NCBI GenBank assembly: GCA_934130085.1
Contig: CAKOXK010000002.1
Coordinates: 62,001-126,000 of the forward strand
Direction: 5' to 3'
DNA: 64,000 nt
Origin: an uncultured Clostridia bacterium
GTDB lineage: Bacteria > Bacillota > Clostridia > TANB77 > CAG-508
Shown: piece by piece, positions 54,346 to 62,312 of the stretch
Layout: each line of letters begins with the position of its first letter
Position numbering within the stretch: position 1 is the stretch's first letter
Translations under genes and position numbers: made by a program
Notes under the pieces: model-generated
Seen by the model: only the letters and a program-made list of their open reading frames with translations
What the model was told of the DNA's origin: nothing
The model's database searches: none

Positions 54346-54551
54346 TTTTAATTAAGCTTATAGATTAATTAAAAAAATAAAAAAGATGTTTTCTTACTCT
54401 CAGTAGAGAAAAATAAAGTTTTGTATTTTTTCTTTAACCTATTATCCTTATTACGCAATTTTTACACTTGAATCATAAGCGTTGATTTTACAAGGTTTTC
54501 ATGTTATTTTTATCTTACTAGATTTTAATTAATCTATAAGCTTAATAAAAA
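54346..54551. repeat. inverted-repeat-ended element, copy 3
   Basis: About 206 bp. The ends carry AAGCTTATAGATT and its exact complement AATCTATAAGCTT, so both ends share the same change relative to copies 1 and 2. The interior holds TTTCTTACT..AGTAGAGAAA (hairpin), CTTATTACGC and GCGTTGATTTTACAAGGTTT. It lies 67 bases upstream of the gene at 52057-54279. Confidence 0.78.
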
Positions 54552-54605
54552 AATATATTCATTATTAACTTTTTTTACTCTCTCTTCATAAATTTTTATA
54601 TAATT

Positions 54606-54642
54606 ACACAGTATAATCAATTAAATATTGATTATACTGTGT
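54606..54642. terminator. perfect hairpin between paralogues 3 and 4
   Basis: ACACAGTATAATCAAT (54606-54621) and its exact complement (54627-54642) form a 16-bp stem with a five-base loop. The T-run (six T) follows on the plus side only, although the preceding gene is on minus, so its direction as terminator is unclear. Confidence 0.55.
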
Positions 54643-54672
54643 TTTTTATTAAATTTCTTTAGATTCTTTTTT

Positions 54673-56898
54673 CTATTTAGCAACTTGTAGGACTGGACGA
54701 AGCCCACGGCACGAAGAGAGGACGTCGGTGGTAGAAAGGAACACATAGTCCGCGGTAATAGAGCCACTGCTTGAAACACAGCGTAAGAGGAAGTTAGCGA
54801 TGCTCCAACGCGCATTAACGCAGCGAGACGAAAGCCAAAATTCAGCGCCAGCGCTGATATTACTTGTATTTCTGTTTGCTCCACCACCCCAACAAGCATT
54901 GTATATAACTTTTAACCAAGGATTACTTGATTTTTTATCGTTATTATATCTTTCGTAAGCATAGTTTCCTTTTTGGTCTGTTGAAAGCCAATTGCTTGCG
55001 CCACTTGTGCTCATATTATATGATGTTATTTTTGCATCTGAATATCCTTTGCTTGCTCCTTTTGTTTTATCAATGTTCTCATATTGTGTAAATAGTGTTG
55101 GTGCATAGCTATTCCATGTTGATGTTATTTTATTTGGCGCACTTTTATCATCTGCATTTGTTGTCCATAAGTTGCCAAAGTTACTTAATTTACTTTCATC
55201 TATGAAATCTTCCCATTTTGCATCACGTGCTAACACTACCTTTACTTTTTTGGTTTGTCCGTTCTTTAACTTTATTTCTGTTAAATTTCCATATAAATTA
55301 TTACAGATTGTATCTAAAGCTAAAACTCCATTATTATATGCTGGTGCTCCTGTTAATCTTACCTGTAATTTTGTTGCTCTATCTGCTATATAGTAATCAT
55401 ATTTACTTGTATCAAATGAGCCTGATTGTAAATCATATCCGCCATCTGTTAGTTTTGACCATGTCATGTCTGATTCTACTGTTGGCAAACCTGAATTTAC
55501 TTTATTTACTGACTTTATATCTTTTCCAAGTAATGTTGCTATTGAATCTGCTTTTACATATCCATGTGCTTCGCTTCCACTCTTAGTCTTATAGAATCTA
55601 TCTACATTTACTGTTGCACCTACAGATGTGTCTGATACACTGTCTGCTGAAACTGTTATTACTGGACGTAATGAACAGCTTCCACTTCCATTAGAACCTG
55701 ATGTTGCATAGTTCTGTCCTACTGTAAATAATGTATACGACGACCTTGCTCCATCTGTCCTTGCATAACCTAATTGGTAAAAATCTCTTGATAGCTCCTC
55801 TGAATATGGTGTTTTTCCATCTGACCCGCTATTCCAATCATAATATGCAGATCTTGTTGCAAGCCAATAATTGTTTCCTGTATTCATCATGCTTACTGTT
55901 GATTTATTTGTTCTGTTTAGATTTGTAATTGTTGGTGATGTATTTGCTGCTAGCATTTGTGTGTTACTTGATTGAGAGGCTGATGTATTTGCTATATCAA
56001 TATAATCACTTATTTGGTCTGTTGAGAAACCATGATTTGCTGTATCTTTTTGATTTATTATTGGTTCTATCTTTCTATTGTTTTGGTAAGCTCTTGATAC
56101 AGAATATGTTACATTATAAAAGTCTTCCGCATTTACACTTCTTGCTGATAATACTTTCTTTCCATTAATCTCTAGGTTTCCATATAACTTTGAGCAAATT
56201 TCATTTAGTGCTTTTACACCATTTGTATAGCCATTAATTCCTGATATTGAAACTTCAAATCCTGTATTGGTATTTGCTATTAGGTTGACTGTTCCATCTT
56301 CATTTGTACTTAGTACTTTCCAGCCTAAGTCCTCTGTTTCAATCTCTCCTGCTTCTACCATTGCAATTCCTGGTACATCTTGATTATCATTACTTAGTAC
56401 TTGCTTTATATGTCTGTTTACTCCTTTGCCATCGGTTTTTCCTATATATGTGAATGTTCCATCATCTAGATTTACCATGTAATTGTGACCTTTATACGCT
56501 ACTTGAGCATATCCATCTCCATTATTTAAGAAGTCTTCAACTTCGCCATTCCCTAAATCATCTTGTATATAATCAGCCAATCTTTTATTTTCATCTTCTG
56601 CTTTTGAAACCTCTAAACTTGCTAAGTACATACTCATTTCATCCTCGGCTGATGCCTTTTCTGAAACTACTACCGCGTTTTTTGCCTTTCCAAGAATTCC
56701 ATCATTGCTTACCATACTTATTGTTATACCTGCTAAAACTAATAAGACAATAATTGTAACTACTAAAGCTATTATTGTTATTCCTGCTTGTTTTAATTTA
56801 TAGTTTTTCAATTTATACTTTTTAAATTTTAATTCATTTATAGAATTTTTCATACACTCGTTTTTACTTAATTTTAAGCTTTTTTCATCATACCTCAT
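54673..56898 (-). CDS. prepilin-leader protein with DGR-type variable C-terminus (paralogue 4)
   Basis: About 741 residues. The same plan as paralogue 3: charged leader, QAG, ITIIALVVTIIVLLVLAGI, domain 1 ending NNYWLATR...SCSLRPVITV, domain 2 ending EFWLSSRCVNARW...SCRGLRPVLQV. The shared regions with 3 and 5 are very similar, but the last 47 codons differ at many residues. ATG at 56898 is chosen because AAAGGAG lies 11 bases upstream, the same spacing as in paralogue 3; a TTG ten codons earlier is the alternative. Confidence 0.8.
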   Translation of the reverse strand: MRYDEKSLKLSKNECMKNSINELKFKKYKLKNYKLKQAGITIIALVVTIIVLLVLAGITISMVSNDGILGKAKNAVVVSEKASAEDEMSMYLASLEVSKAEDENKRLADYIQDDLGNGEVEDFLNNGDGYAQVAYKGHNYMVNLDDGTFTYIGKTDGKGVNRHIKQVLSNDNQDVPGIAMVEAGEIETEDLGWKVLSTNEDGTVNLIANTNTGFEVSISGINGYTNGVKALNEICSKLYGNLEINGKKVLSARSVNAEDFYNVTYSVSRAYQNNRKIEPIINQKDTANHGFSTDQISDYIDIANTSASQSSNTQMLAANTSPTITNLNRTNKSTVSMMNTGNNYWLATRSAYYDWNSGSDGKTPYSEELSRDFYQLGYARTDGARSSYTLFTVGQNYATSGSNGSGSCSLRPVITVSADSVSDTSVGATVNVDRFYKTKSGSEAHGYVKADSIATLLGKDIKSVNKVNSGLPTVESDMTWSKLTDGGYDLQSGSFDTSKYDYYIADRATKLQVRLTGAPAYNNGVLALDTICNNLYGNLTEIKLKNGQTKKVKVVLARDAKWEDFIDESKLSNFGNLWTTNADDKSAPNKITSTWNSYAPTLFTQYENIDKTKGASKGYSDAKITSYNMSTSGASNWLSTDQKGNYAYERYNNDKKSSNPWLKVIYNACWGGGANRNTSNISAGAEFWLSSRCVNARWSIANFLLRCVSSSGSITADYVFLSTTDVLSSCRGLRPVLQVAK
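54679..54846 (-). other. DGR-type variable region of paralogue 4
   Basis: Aligned codon by codon with 52063-52230 and 57074-57241. Here the variable codons include AAT, CGT, AGC, ATC, AAC, CTC, TGT, GAC, TAT and CTT. The flanking GCTGAATTTTGGCTTTCG and CGTGGGCTTCGTCCA are identical to paralogue 3. Confidence 0.75.
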
Positions 56899-56963
56899 TT
56901 TTGCTTTTTCTCCTTTAAAATCTCTCAAAGCATTGATACACCTGCGTTCACATCACTTTTTAC

Positions 56964-56994
56964 TTTTTAATTAATCTTTTAGATTAATTAAAAA
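56964..56994. repeat. collapsed inverted-repeat end (copy 4 remnant)
   Basis: A single palindrome of TTAATTAATC and GATTAATTAA around TTTTA, without the roughly 150-bp interior of copies 1-3. It lies upstream of the gene at 54673-56898 in the same place as copies 2 and 3 before their genes. Confidence 0.65.
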
Positions 56995-57067
56995 ATTTAA
57001 AATCAAATTCTATAGCAAACGACATATTATTTAAAACTATTTTATTGATATGTCTTTTCCTTATATT

Positions 57068-59353
57068 TTATTTAACAACTTGCAAGACTGGACGAAGCCT
57101 ACGGCACGAAGAGTCGACGCCGGTGCCAGAGTGGAACACACAGTCCGTTATAATGGATCCACTGCTCGAAACAAAGCGTAAGATGAAGTGCGCGTTGTAC
57201 CAATCCGCAAAAACGCAGCGAGACGAAAGACAAAAGTCAGCGCCAGCGCTGATATTACTTGTATTCCTGTTTGCTCCACCACCCCAATAAGCATTGTATA
57301 TAACTTTTAACCAAGGATTACTTGATTTTTTATCGTTATTATATTTTTCGTAAGCATAGTTTCCTTTTTGGTCTGTTGAAAGCCAATTGTTTGTGCCACT
57401 TGTGCTCATATTATATGATGTTATTTTTGCGTCTGAATATCCTTTGCTTGCTCCTTTTGTTTTATCAATGTTCTCATATTGTGTAAATAGTGTTGGTGCA
57501 CAGCTATTCCCTGTTACTGTTATTTTATTTGGCGCACTTGTATCATCTGCATTTGTTGTCCATAAGTTGCCAAAGTTACTTAATTTACTTAATTTACTTT
57601 CATCCATGAAATCTTCCCATTTTGCATCACGTGCTAACACTACCTTTACTTTTTTGGTTTGTCCGTTTGCTAACTTTATTTCTGTTAAATTTCCATATAA
57701 ATTATTACAGATTGTATCTAACGCTAAAACTCCATTATTATATGCTGGAGCACCTGTTAATCTTACCTGTAATTTTGTTGCTCTATCTGCTATATAGTAA
57801 CCATATTTATTTGTATCAAATGAGCCTGATTGTAAATCATATCCGCCATCTGTTAGTTTTGACCATGTCATATCTGATTCTACTGTTGGCAAACCTGAAT
57901 TTACTTTATTTACTGACCTTATATCTTTTCCAAGTAAAGCTGCTATTGAATCTGCTTTTACATGTCCATGTGCTTCGCTTCCACTCTTAGTCTTATAGAA
58001 TCTATCTACATTTACTGTTGCACCTTCAGATGTGTCTGAAACACTGTCAGCAGAAACTGTTATTACTGGACGTAGTGAACAATTTGCACTTGCATTATTA
58101 CCTGTTGTATTATAATTTGCGTTCGTATTAAACACCGTAGATGCAGAATATGCTCCATCAGTTCTTGCAAAAGCTAATTGATAGGATTCATTTGACAACT
58201 CTTCAGAATATGGTGTTTTTCCATCGGTTCCATGATCCCAACCACAAGATGCAGATCTTGTTGCAAGCCAATAATTGTTTCCTGTATTCATCATATCTAT
58301 TGTTGATTTGTTTGTTCTGTTTAGATTTGTAATTGTTGGTGACGCATTTGCTGCTAGCATGTGTGTGTTACTTGATTGTGCTCCTGATGTATTTGCTATA
58401 TCAATATAATCACTTATTTGGTCTGTTGAGAAACCATGATTTGCTGTATCTTTTTGATTTATTATTGGCTCTATCTTTTTATTATTTTTATAGGCTCTTG
58501 ATACAGAATATGTTACATTATAAAAGTCTTCCGCATTTACACTTCTTGCTGAAAGTACTTTCTTTCCATTAATCTCTAGACTTCCATATAACTTTGAGCA
58601 GATTTCATTTAGTGCCTTTACACCATTTGTATAGCCATTAATTCCTGATATTGAAACTTCAAATCCTGTATTTGTATTTGCTATTAGGTTGACTGTTCCA
58701 TCTTCATTTGTACTTAGTACTTTCCAGCCTAAGTCCTCTGTTTCAATCTCTCCTGCTTCTACCATTGCAATTCCTGGTACATCTTGATTATCATTACTTA
58801 GTACTTGCTTTATATGTCTGTTTACTCCTTTGCCATCGGTTTTTCCTATATATGTGAATGTTCCATCATCTAGATTTACCATGTAATTGTGACCTTTATA
58901 TGCTACCTGTGCATAACCATCTCCATTATTTAAAAAATCTTCAAGACCATCATTTCCTATATTTGCACTTAAATAGTCAGCAAGTCTTCCTGTATTTCCT
59001 TCTTGTTCTCTTTGAATGTCTATACCTGCTAAATACATACTCATTTCTTCTTCAGCAGAAGATTTGTCTGAAACTGCTACAGCATTTTTTGCTTTTCTAA
59101 GAATTCCATCATTGCTTACCATACTTATTGTTATACCTGCTAAAACCAATAAGACAATAATTGTAACTACTAAAGCTATTATTGTTATTCCTGCTTGAGT
59201 AATTTTATATTTTCTTAATTTGCATTTATTTATTTGATTGCTGTTACTAATTTTCTTATTTTCATTGTCCCTGTTTTTCATTTTTAATCTCATTCCTTCC
59301 TTGCCTCCGCTATCGCTAAGGCACAAATCCTTATTAAATCTAGAGTATCTCAT
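57068..59353 (-). CDS. prepilin-leader protein with DGR-type variable C-terminus (paralogue 5)
   Basis: About 761 residues. Longer charged leader, TQAG, ITIIALVVTIIVLLVLAGI, MVSNDGILRKAKNA, domain 1 ending NNYWLATR...NCSLRPVITV, domain 2 ending DFCLSSRCVFADW...SCRRLRPVLQV. One small in-frame duplication (SKLSKLS) is unique to this copy. ATG 59353 is chosen since GGAG lies seven bases upstream; ATG 59377 lacks a site. A 14-codon upstream ORF overlaps the start. Confidence 0.8.
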   Translation of the reverse strand: MRYSRFNKDLCLSDSGGKEGMRLKMKNRDNENKKISNSNQINKCKLRKYKITQAGITIIALVVTIIVLLVLAGITISMVSNDGILRKAKNAVAVSDKSSAEEEMSMYLAGIDIQREQEGNTGRLADYLSANIGNDGLEDFLNNGDGYAQVAYKGHNYMVNLDDGTFTYIGKTDGKGVNRHIKQVLSNDNQDVPGIAMVEAGEIETEDLGWKVLSTNEDGTVNLIANTNTGFEVSISGINGYTNGVKALNEICSKLYGSLEINGKKVLSARSVNAEDFYNVTYSVSRAYKNNKKIEPIINQKDTANHGFSTDQISDYIDIANTSGAQSSNTHMLAANASPTITNLNRTNKSTIDMMNTGNNYWLATRSASCGWDHGTDGKTPYSEELSNESYQLAFARTDGAYSASTVFNTNANYNTTGNNASANCSLRPVITVSADSVSDTSEGATVNVDRFYKTKSGSEAHGHVKADSIAALLGKDIRSVNKVNSGLPTVESDMTWSKLTDGGYDLQSGSFDTNKYGYYIADRATKLQVRLTGAPAYNNGVLALDTICNNLYGNLTEIKLANGQTKKVKVVLARDAKWEDFMDESKLSKLSNFGNLWTTNADDTSAPNKITVTGNSCAPTLFTQYENIDKTKGASKGYSDAKITSYNMSTSGTNNWLSTDQKGNYAYEKYNNDKKSSNPWLKVIYNAYWGGGANRNTSNISAGADFCLSSRCVFADWYNAHFILRFVSSSGSIITDCVFHSGTGVDSSCRRLRPVLQVVK
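57074..57241 (-). other. DGR-type variable region of paralogue 5
   Basis: Variable codons here include TTT, GAT, TAC, AAC, CAC, ATC, TTT, ACG, GAC, TGT, CAC and GGC at positions where the other copies differ. Even a conserved Trp is Cys here (FCLSS). CGTAGGCTTCGTCCA differs by one G/A from the other copies. Confidence 0.75.
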
Positions 59354-59384
59354 TTTTAATCTCCGTATAATGCGCATATACCAT
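59340..59384 (-). CDS. possible 14-codon leader peptide overlapping paralogue 5
   Basis: ATG at 59384 with AAAGGAG eight bases upstream reads MVYAHYTEIKNEIL and stops at 59340, 14 bases inside paralogue 5. A 9-bp stem (59364-59372 with 59382-59390) spans its start and abuts the GGAG of paralogue 5. This could couple or gate translation. It is short, so the chance of coincidence is real. Confidence 0.4.
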   Translation of the reverse strand: MVYAHYTEIKNEIL

Positions 59385-59766
59385 TATACGAACTCCTTTC
59401 TTACAAATTTTGCTTTTTTGTTATAATATTTTTATATGCTCTGCAAACTATTTTCTATTCTTTAATTTTCATTGATTCAATATTGATTGATATCTTTTTT
59501 ATTAAAATTTGTCTTATTTTTATGTATTTTCAACATTTTTTCGTTTCTTTTTTGTTCGTTATATTACAATTTAGTAAAATAAGAAAAAAATTTTTTGTCG
59601 TTTTTTCAAATCGTTTGCATTCATTTTTCCTTGCAAAATCAATAATTTCTTATAACTCAGTTTAATATTTATCATACTATTTTTGTTTTTGCAAGCACTT
59701 TTAGGTGCATATTTATTTTTAATTTAGGTGTAAAATAATTACAAATTCTACCAGGAGGTGATAAGT
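59385..59766. other. AT-rich gap between divergent genes
   Basis: 380 bases between paralogue 5 (minus) and the small ribbon-helix-helix gene (plus). No inverted-repeat element of the 208-bp type, no GC-rich template-repeat-like segment and no clear promoter were found. Only poly-T stretches and a GCAC/GTGC mini-hairpin near 59695-59710 are visible. Confidence 0.6.
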
Positions 59767-59970
59767 ATGGATAAATTAAATATTCCTAAAAATCAAAGTG
59801 GTGTAAGTAAAACTCTTAGATTGCCAGAGGATATTGTTCAAGATGTGCAACATCTTTCTGAAATGAAGAACCTTTCTTTCAACAAAATTGTTATTATATT
59901 GCTTTCTTTTAGTCTTCATAATCTAGATGAAGTTGATAGATCAGTACTTGACAAGTTTAGAAAAAATTAA
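59767..59970 (+). CDS. small ribbon-helix-helix-like protein
   Basis: 67 residues. VSKTLRLPEDIVQDVQHLSEMKNLSFNKIVIILLSFSLHNLDE has the strand-helix-helix plan of Arc/CopG regulators. AGGAGGTGATAAGT lies directly before the ATG. It is transcribed away from the pilin-leader array, and no toxin gene is adjacent. It may regulate the island; this is inferred from position. Confidence 0.6.
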   Translation: MDKLNIPKNQSGVSKTLRLPEDIVQDVQHLSEMKNLSFNKIVIILLSFSLHNLDEVDRSVLDKFRKN

Positions 59971-60083
59971 TGGTCTTCCATTTTGTGCCTTTTTTTCGGA
60001 TATTTTTTTTGAAAAAAAATTATCCTCTTTTTTTACATAATTTTAAGGTTCTTGTAATCTTTTTGCAATTATTTTTAATTGCA

Positions 60084-60147
60084 AAAAGTATTCTTAATTT
60101 AGTTTTCCATTTTTTATGGCTTCTTATACTAAATTAAGAATACTTTT
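60084..60147. terminator. long hairpin between convergent genes
   Basis: AAAAGTATTCTTAATTTAGT (60084-60103) and its exact complement (60128-60147) form a 20-bp stem; T-runs exist on both sides. A second smaller stem (TTTTTGCAATT/AATTGCAAAAA, 60060-60087) overlaps its foot. It serves prkC on minus and the small gene on plus. Confidence 0.75.
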
Positions 60148-60166
60148 ATTGTTATATATATTTATT

Positions 60167-62182
60167 TTATAGTTCACAGTCTATTGATATATTATTTCCA
60201 TTATAATCATCTATATTTTGCGTTGTTGTTCCTAGTGTTTTTGTTTCTCCGTTTACTTTGCCTTCTACAACTATTGTTTGTGAACCGTTTCCATGTATTT
60301 CTCCTAATGAGATTTCTTGTTGTTCTTTGCTTAGATCCACAGTTACGTTTTTCTTTATTTGCTCTTTTCCGTTTACTGTTACTACAATTGGTACTGATAT
60401 TTTTGTACTTTCTGCTACAGTATTTGTTGTGTTTGATGTTTTTGAACTGTTCTTTTTTATCATGCTACTTGATACCGTAAGTTCAAGTGTTATCTTCGCA
60501 GTACTTTCCTTTTTTTCAATTTTGTTAACTACTAGGTCTATGGTTGTGTTTTGTGCTACCTCTTTACCTTGTTCAATACTTTGTGATATTACCTTGCCAT
60601 CAGTTTTTGTCTCATCGCTTGTGTATGTTATATTAGCTTTTAGGTTTGCATTGCTTAATGTTGCTTTTGCTGTTCCTTCATCCATATCAAATACTGTTGG
60701 TACTGTAGTTTTCTTTACGCCTTTGCTTACGTGTATTGTTATTGTATCGCCTGATTTTACTAAAACTCCGGCTTTGGTTTCTTGTCTGATTACTTTGTTT
60801 TCTTCTACTGAGTTGCTATTTTCATCTACTTCTTTTATAGTAATTCCCATTTTTTTGGCATCTTCTCTTACATCACCAATTTCTTTGCCTGTGAAGTCTG
60901 GTAATTCAGTTGTTTCTGGTCCTGTGCTTAATGTTATTTGAACCTCTGTACCTTCTTCTACCTTCTGGTTCTCATCTGATTTCGGATTTTGCGATATTAT
61001 CTTTCCTTCTTCTACATCTGCGCTTGCTTCGGATTCAACTTTGCCTTTTTTAAGTTTTGATTTTTCTAGTAATTCAGTAGCTTCTTGTTCTGTTTTTCCT
61101 GTTAAATCTGGCACTACAACTTTTTTGCTTATTCCACCATCTAATATGATTTTCGTAATTAGAAAAACTATTATGAATAATAATACTAGGCTTAATAATA
61201 CGCATGGAACTTTGGCTTTTGGATGCTTTATAAAAAATGCATTTATTCCTTTTGGCTTTTTCTTTTTATCTTTAACCCCATCATCTGATACAGCTTGCAT
61301 TATTCTTGTGTATCCGCCATCTTTATTTTCTATTATTACAAAATCTCCATCTGGATCTTTTAGTGCTTCGCTCAAATCATGTAACATTTCTGTGGCTGAT
61401 TGATATCTATTTATTGGGTCTTTTTGCATTGCTTTCATTACAATATCATTCACAGCTTGTGGTATTTCAGAATTAATTTCAATTGGCTCCACTGGTTCTT
61501 CTTGCATGTGTTTTAGTGCAACTGATACTGGTGTATCAGCATCAAATGGCACTTTGCCTGTAAGCATTTCATACATTACAACGCCTAATGAATATAGGTC
61601 TGATTTTGCATCTGTTATTCCACCTTTTGCTTGTTCAGGTGAAAAATAATGTACAGAACCAATTGTTGTTCCAAATGCAGTTATTGTTGAATTTGATACT
61701 GCTTTTGCGATTCCAAAATCAGTAACTTTTGCAACACCATCTTCTGTTATTATTATGTTATGTGGTTTTATATCACGATGAATGATTCCGTTTTTATGTG
61801 CAACTTCAAGCGCTGCAGCTATTTGTATTGCAATATTTACTGCCCATTTCCATGAAATTGCTCCATCTCTATTAATTATCTCTTTAAGAGTTTTGCCTTT
61901 AACTAGCTCCATTACTATGTAATAAAGGTTATTCTCTTCTTCATGACCAACATCATATATTGAAACTATATTTGCATGAGATAACCCTGCAGCTGATTGC
62001 GCTTCAGTGTTAAATCTTTTTATGAAATCTGAATCCGTGGTAAATTCATCTTTAAGTACCTTTACTGCAACAAGTCTATTTAAAACGTGATCTTTTGCCT
62101 TGTAAACTGTAGCCATTCCACCGTTTCCAGCCTCTTCAAGAATCTCATACCTGTTGCCAATTATTTTTCCTATTAAATTCAT
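60167..62182 (-). CDS. prkC: PASTA-domain Ser/Thr protein kinase
   Basis: 671 residues. Kinase domain 1-275: EEAGNGGMATVYKAKD, VAVKVLKDEF, HRDIKPHNIII, VTDFGIAKA, SPEQAKG. Membrane helix near 325-348. Three PASTA repeats at about 355-421, 424-490 and 493-556, then a Thr/Ser-rich spacer and a beta-rich C-terminal domain (SVPIVVTVNGKEQIKKNVTV). PASTA kinases sense muropeptides or lipid II and control wall synthesis and germination. It is encoded with the PP2C phosphatase 130 bases upstream. Confidence 0.95.
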   Translation of the reverse strand: MNLIGKIIGNRYEILEEAGNGGMATVYKAKDHVLNRLVAVKVLKDEFTTDSDFIKRFNTEAQSAAGLSHANIVSIYDVGHEEENNLYYIVMELVKGKTLKEIINRDGAISWKWAVNIAIQIAAALEVAHKNGIIHRDIKPHNIIITEDGVAKVTDFGIAKAVSNSTITAFGTTIGSVHYFSPEQAKGGITDAKSDLYSLGVVMYEMLTGKVPFDADTPVSVALKHMQEEPVEPIEINSEIPQAVNDIVMKAMQKDPINRYQSATEMLHDLSEALKDPDGDFVIIENKDGGYTRIMQAVSDDGVKDKKKKPKGINAFFIKHPKAKVPCVLLSLVLLFIIVFLITKIILDGGISKKVVVPDLTGKTEQEATELLEKSKLKKGKVESEASADVEEGKIISQNPKSDENQKVEEGTEVQITLSTGPETTELPDFTGKEIGDVREDAKKMGITIKEVDENSNSVEENKVIRQETKAGVLVKSGDTITIHVSKGVKKTTVPTVFDMDEGTAKATLSNANLKANITYTSDETKTDGKVISQSIEQGKEVAQNTTIDLVVNKIEKKESTAKITLELTVSSSMIKKNSSKTSNTTNTVAESTKISVPIVVTVNGKEQIKKNVTVDLSKEQQEISLGEIHGNGSQTIVVEGKVNGETKTLGTTTQNIDDYNGNNISIDCEL

Positions 62183-62312
62183 CTATTCCAATCCTTTCTT
62201 ATTATTCCTAGGCTTTTATTTAGTAATTAAAAATTCATAACGCATTTGTAATTTGTCTAAATTTACATTTTATTATCTATTAATTTGCTTTAAATATAAT
62301 TTTATATTTAAA

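Noticed and set aside
49105..54551. Integron-like attC sites between cassettes
   Set aside because: The palindromic elements separate cassettes, but no integrase is present and the genes have own promoter space; the comparison stays an analogy.
54621..54899. Minus-strand frame MLVGVVEQTEIQV and several long plus-strand frames opposite the surface-protein genes
   Set aside because: They lie inside paralogue genes in other frames, have no ribosome binding sites and show Leu/Phe/Tyr-rich shadow composition.
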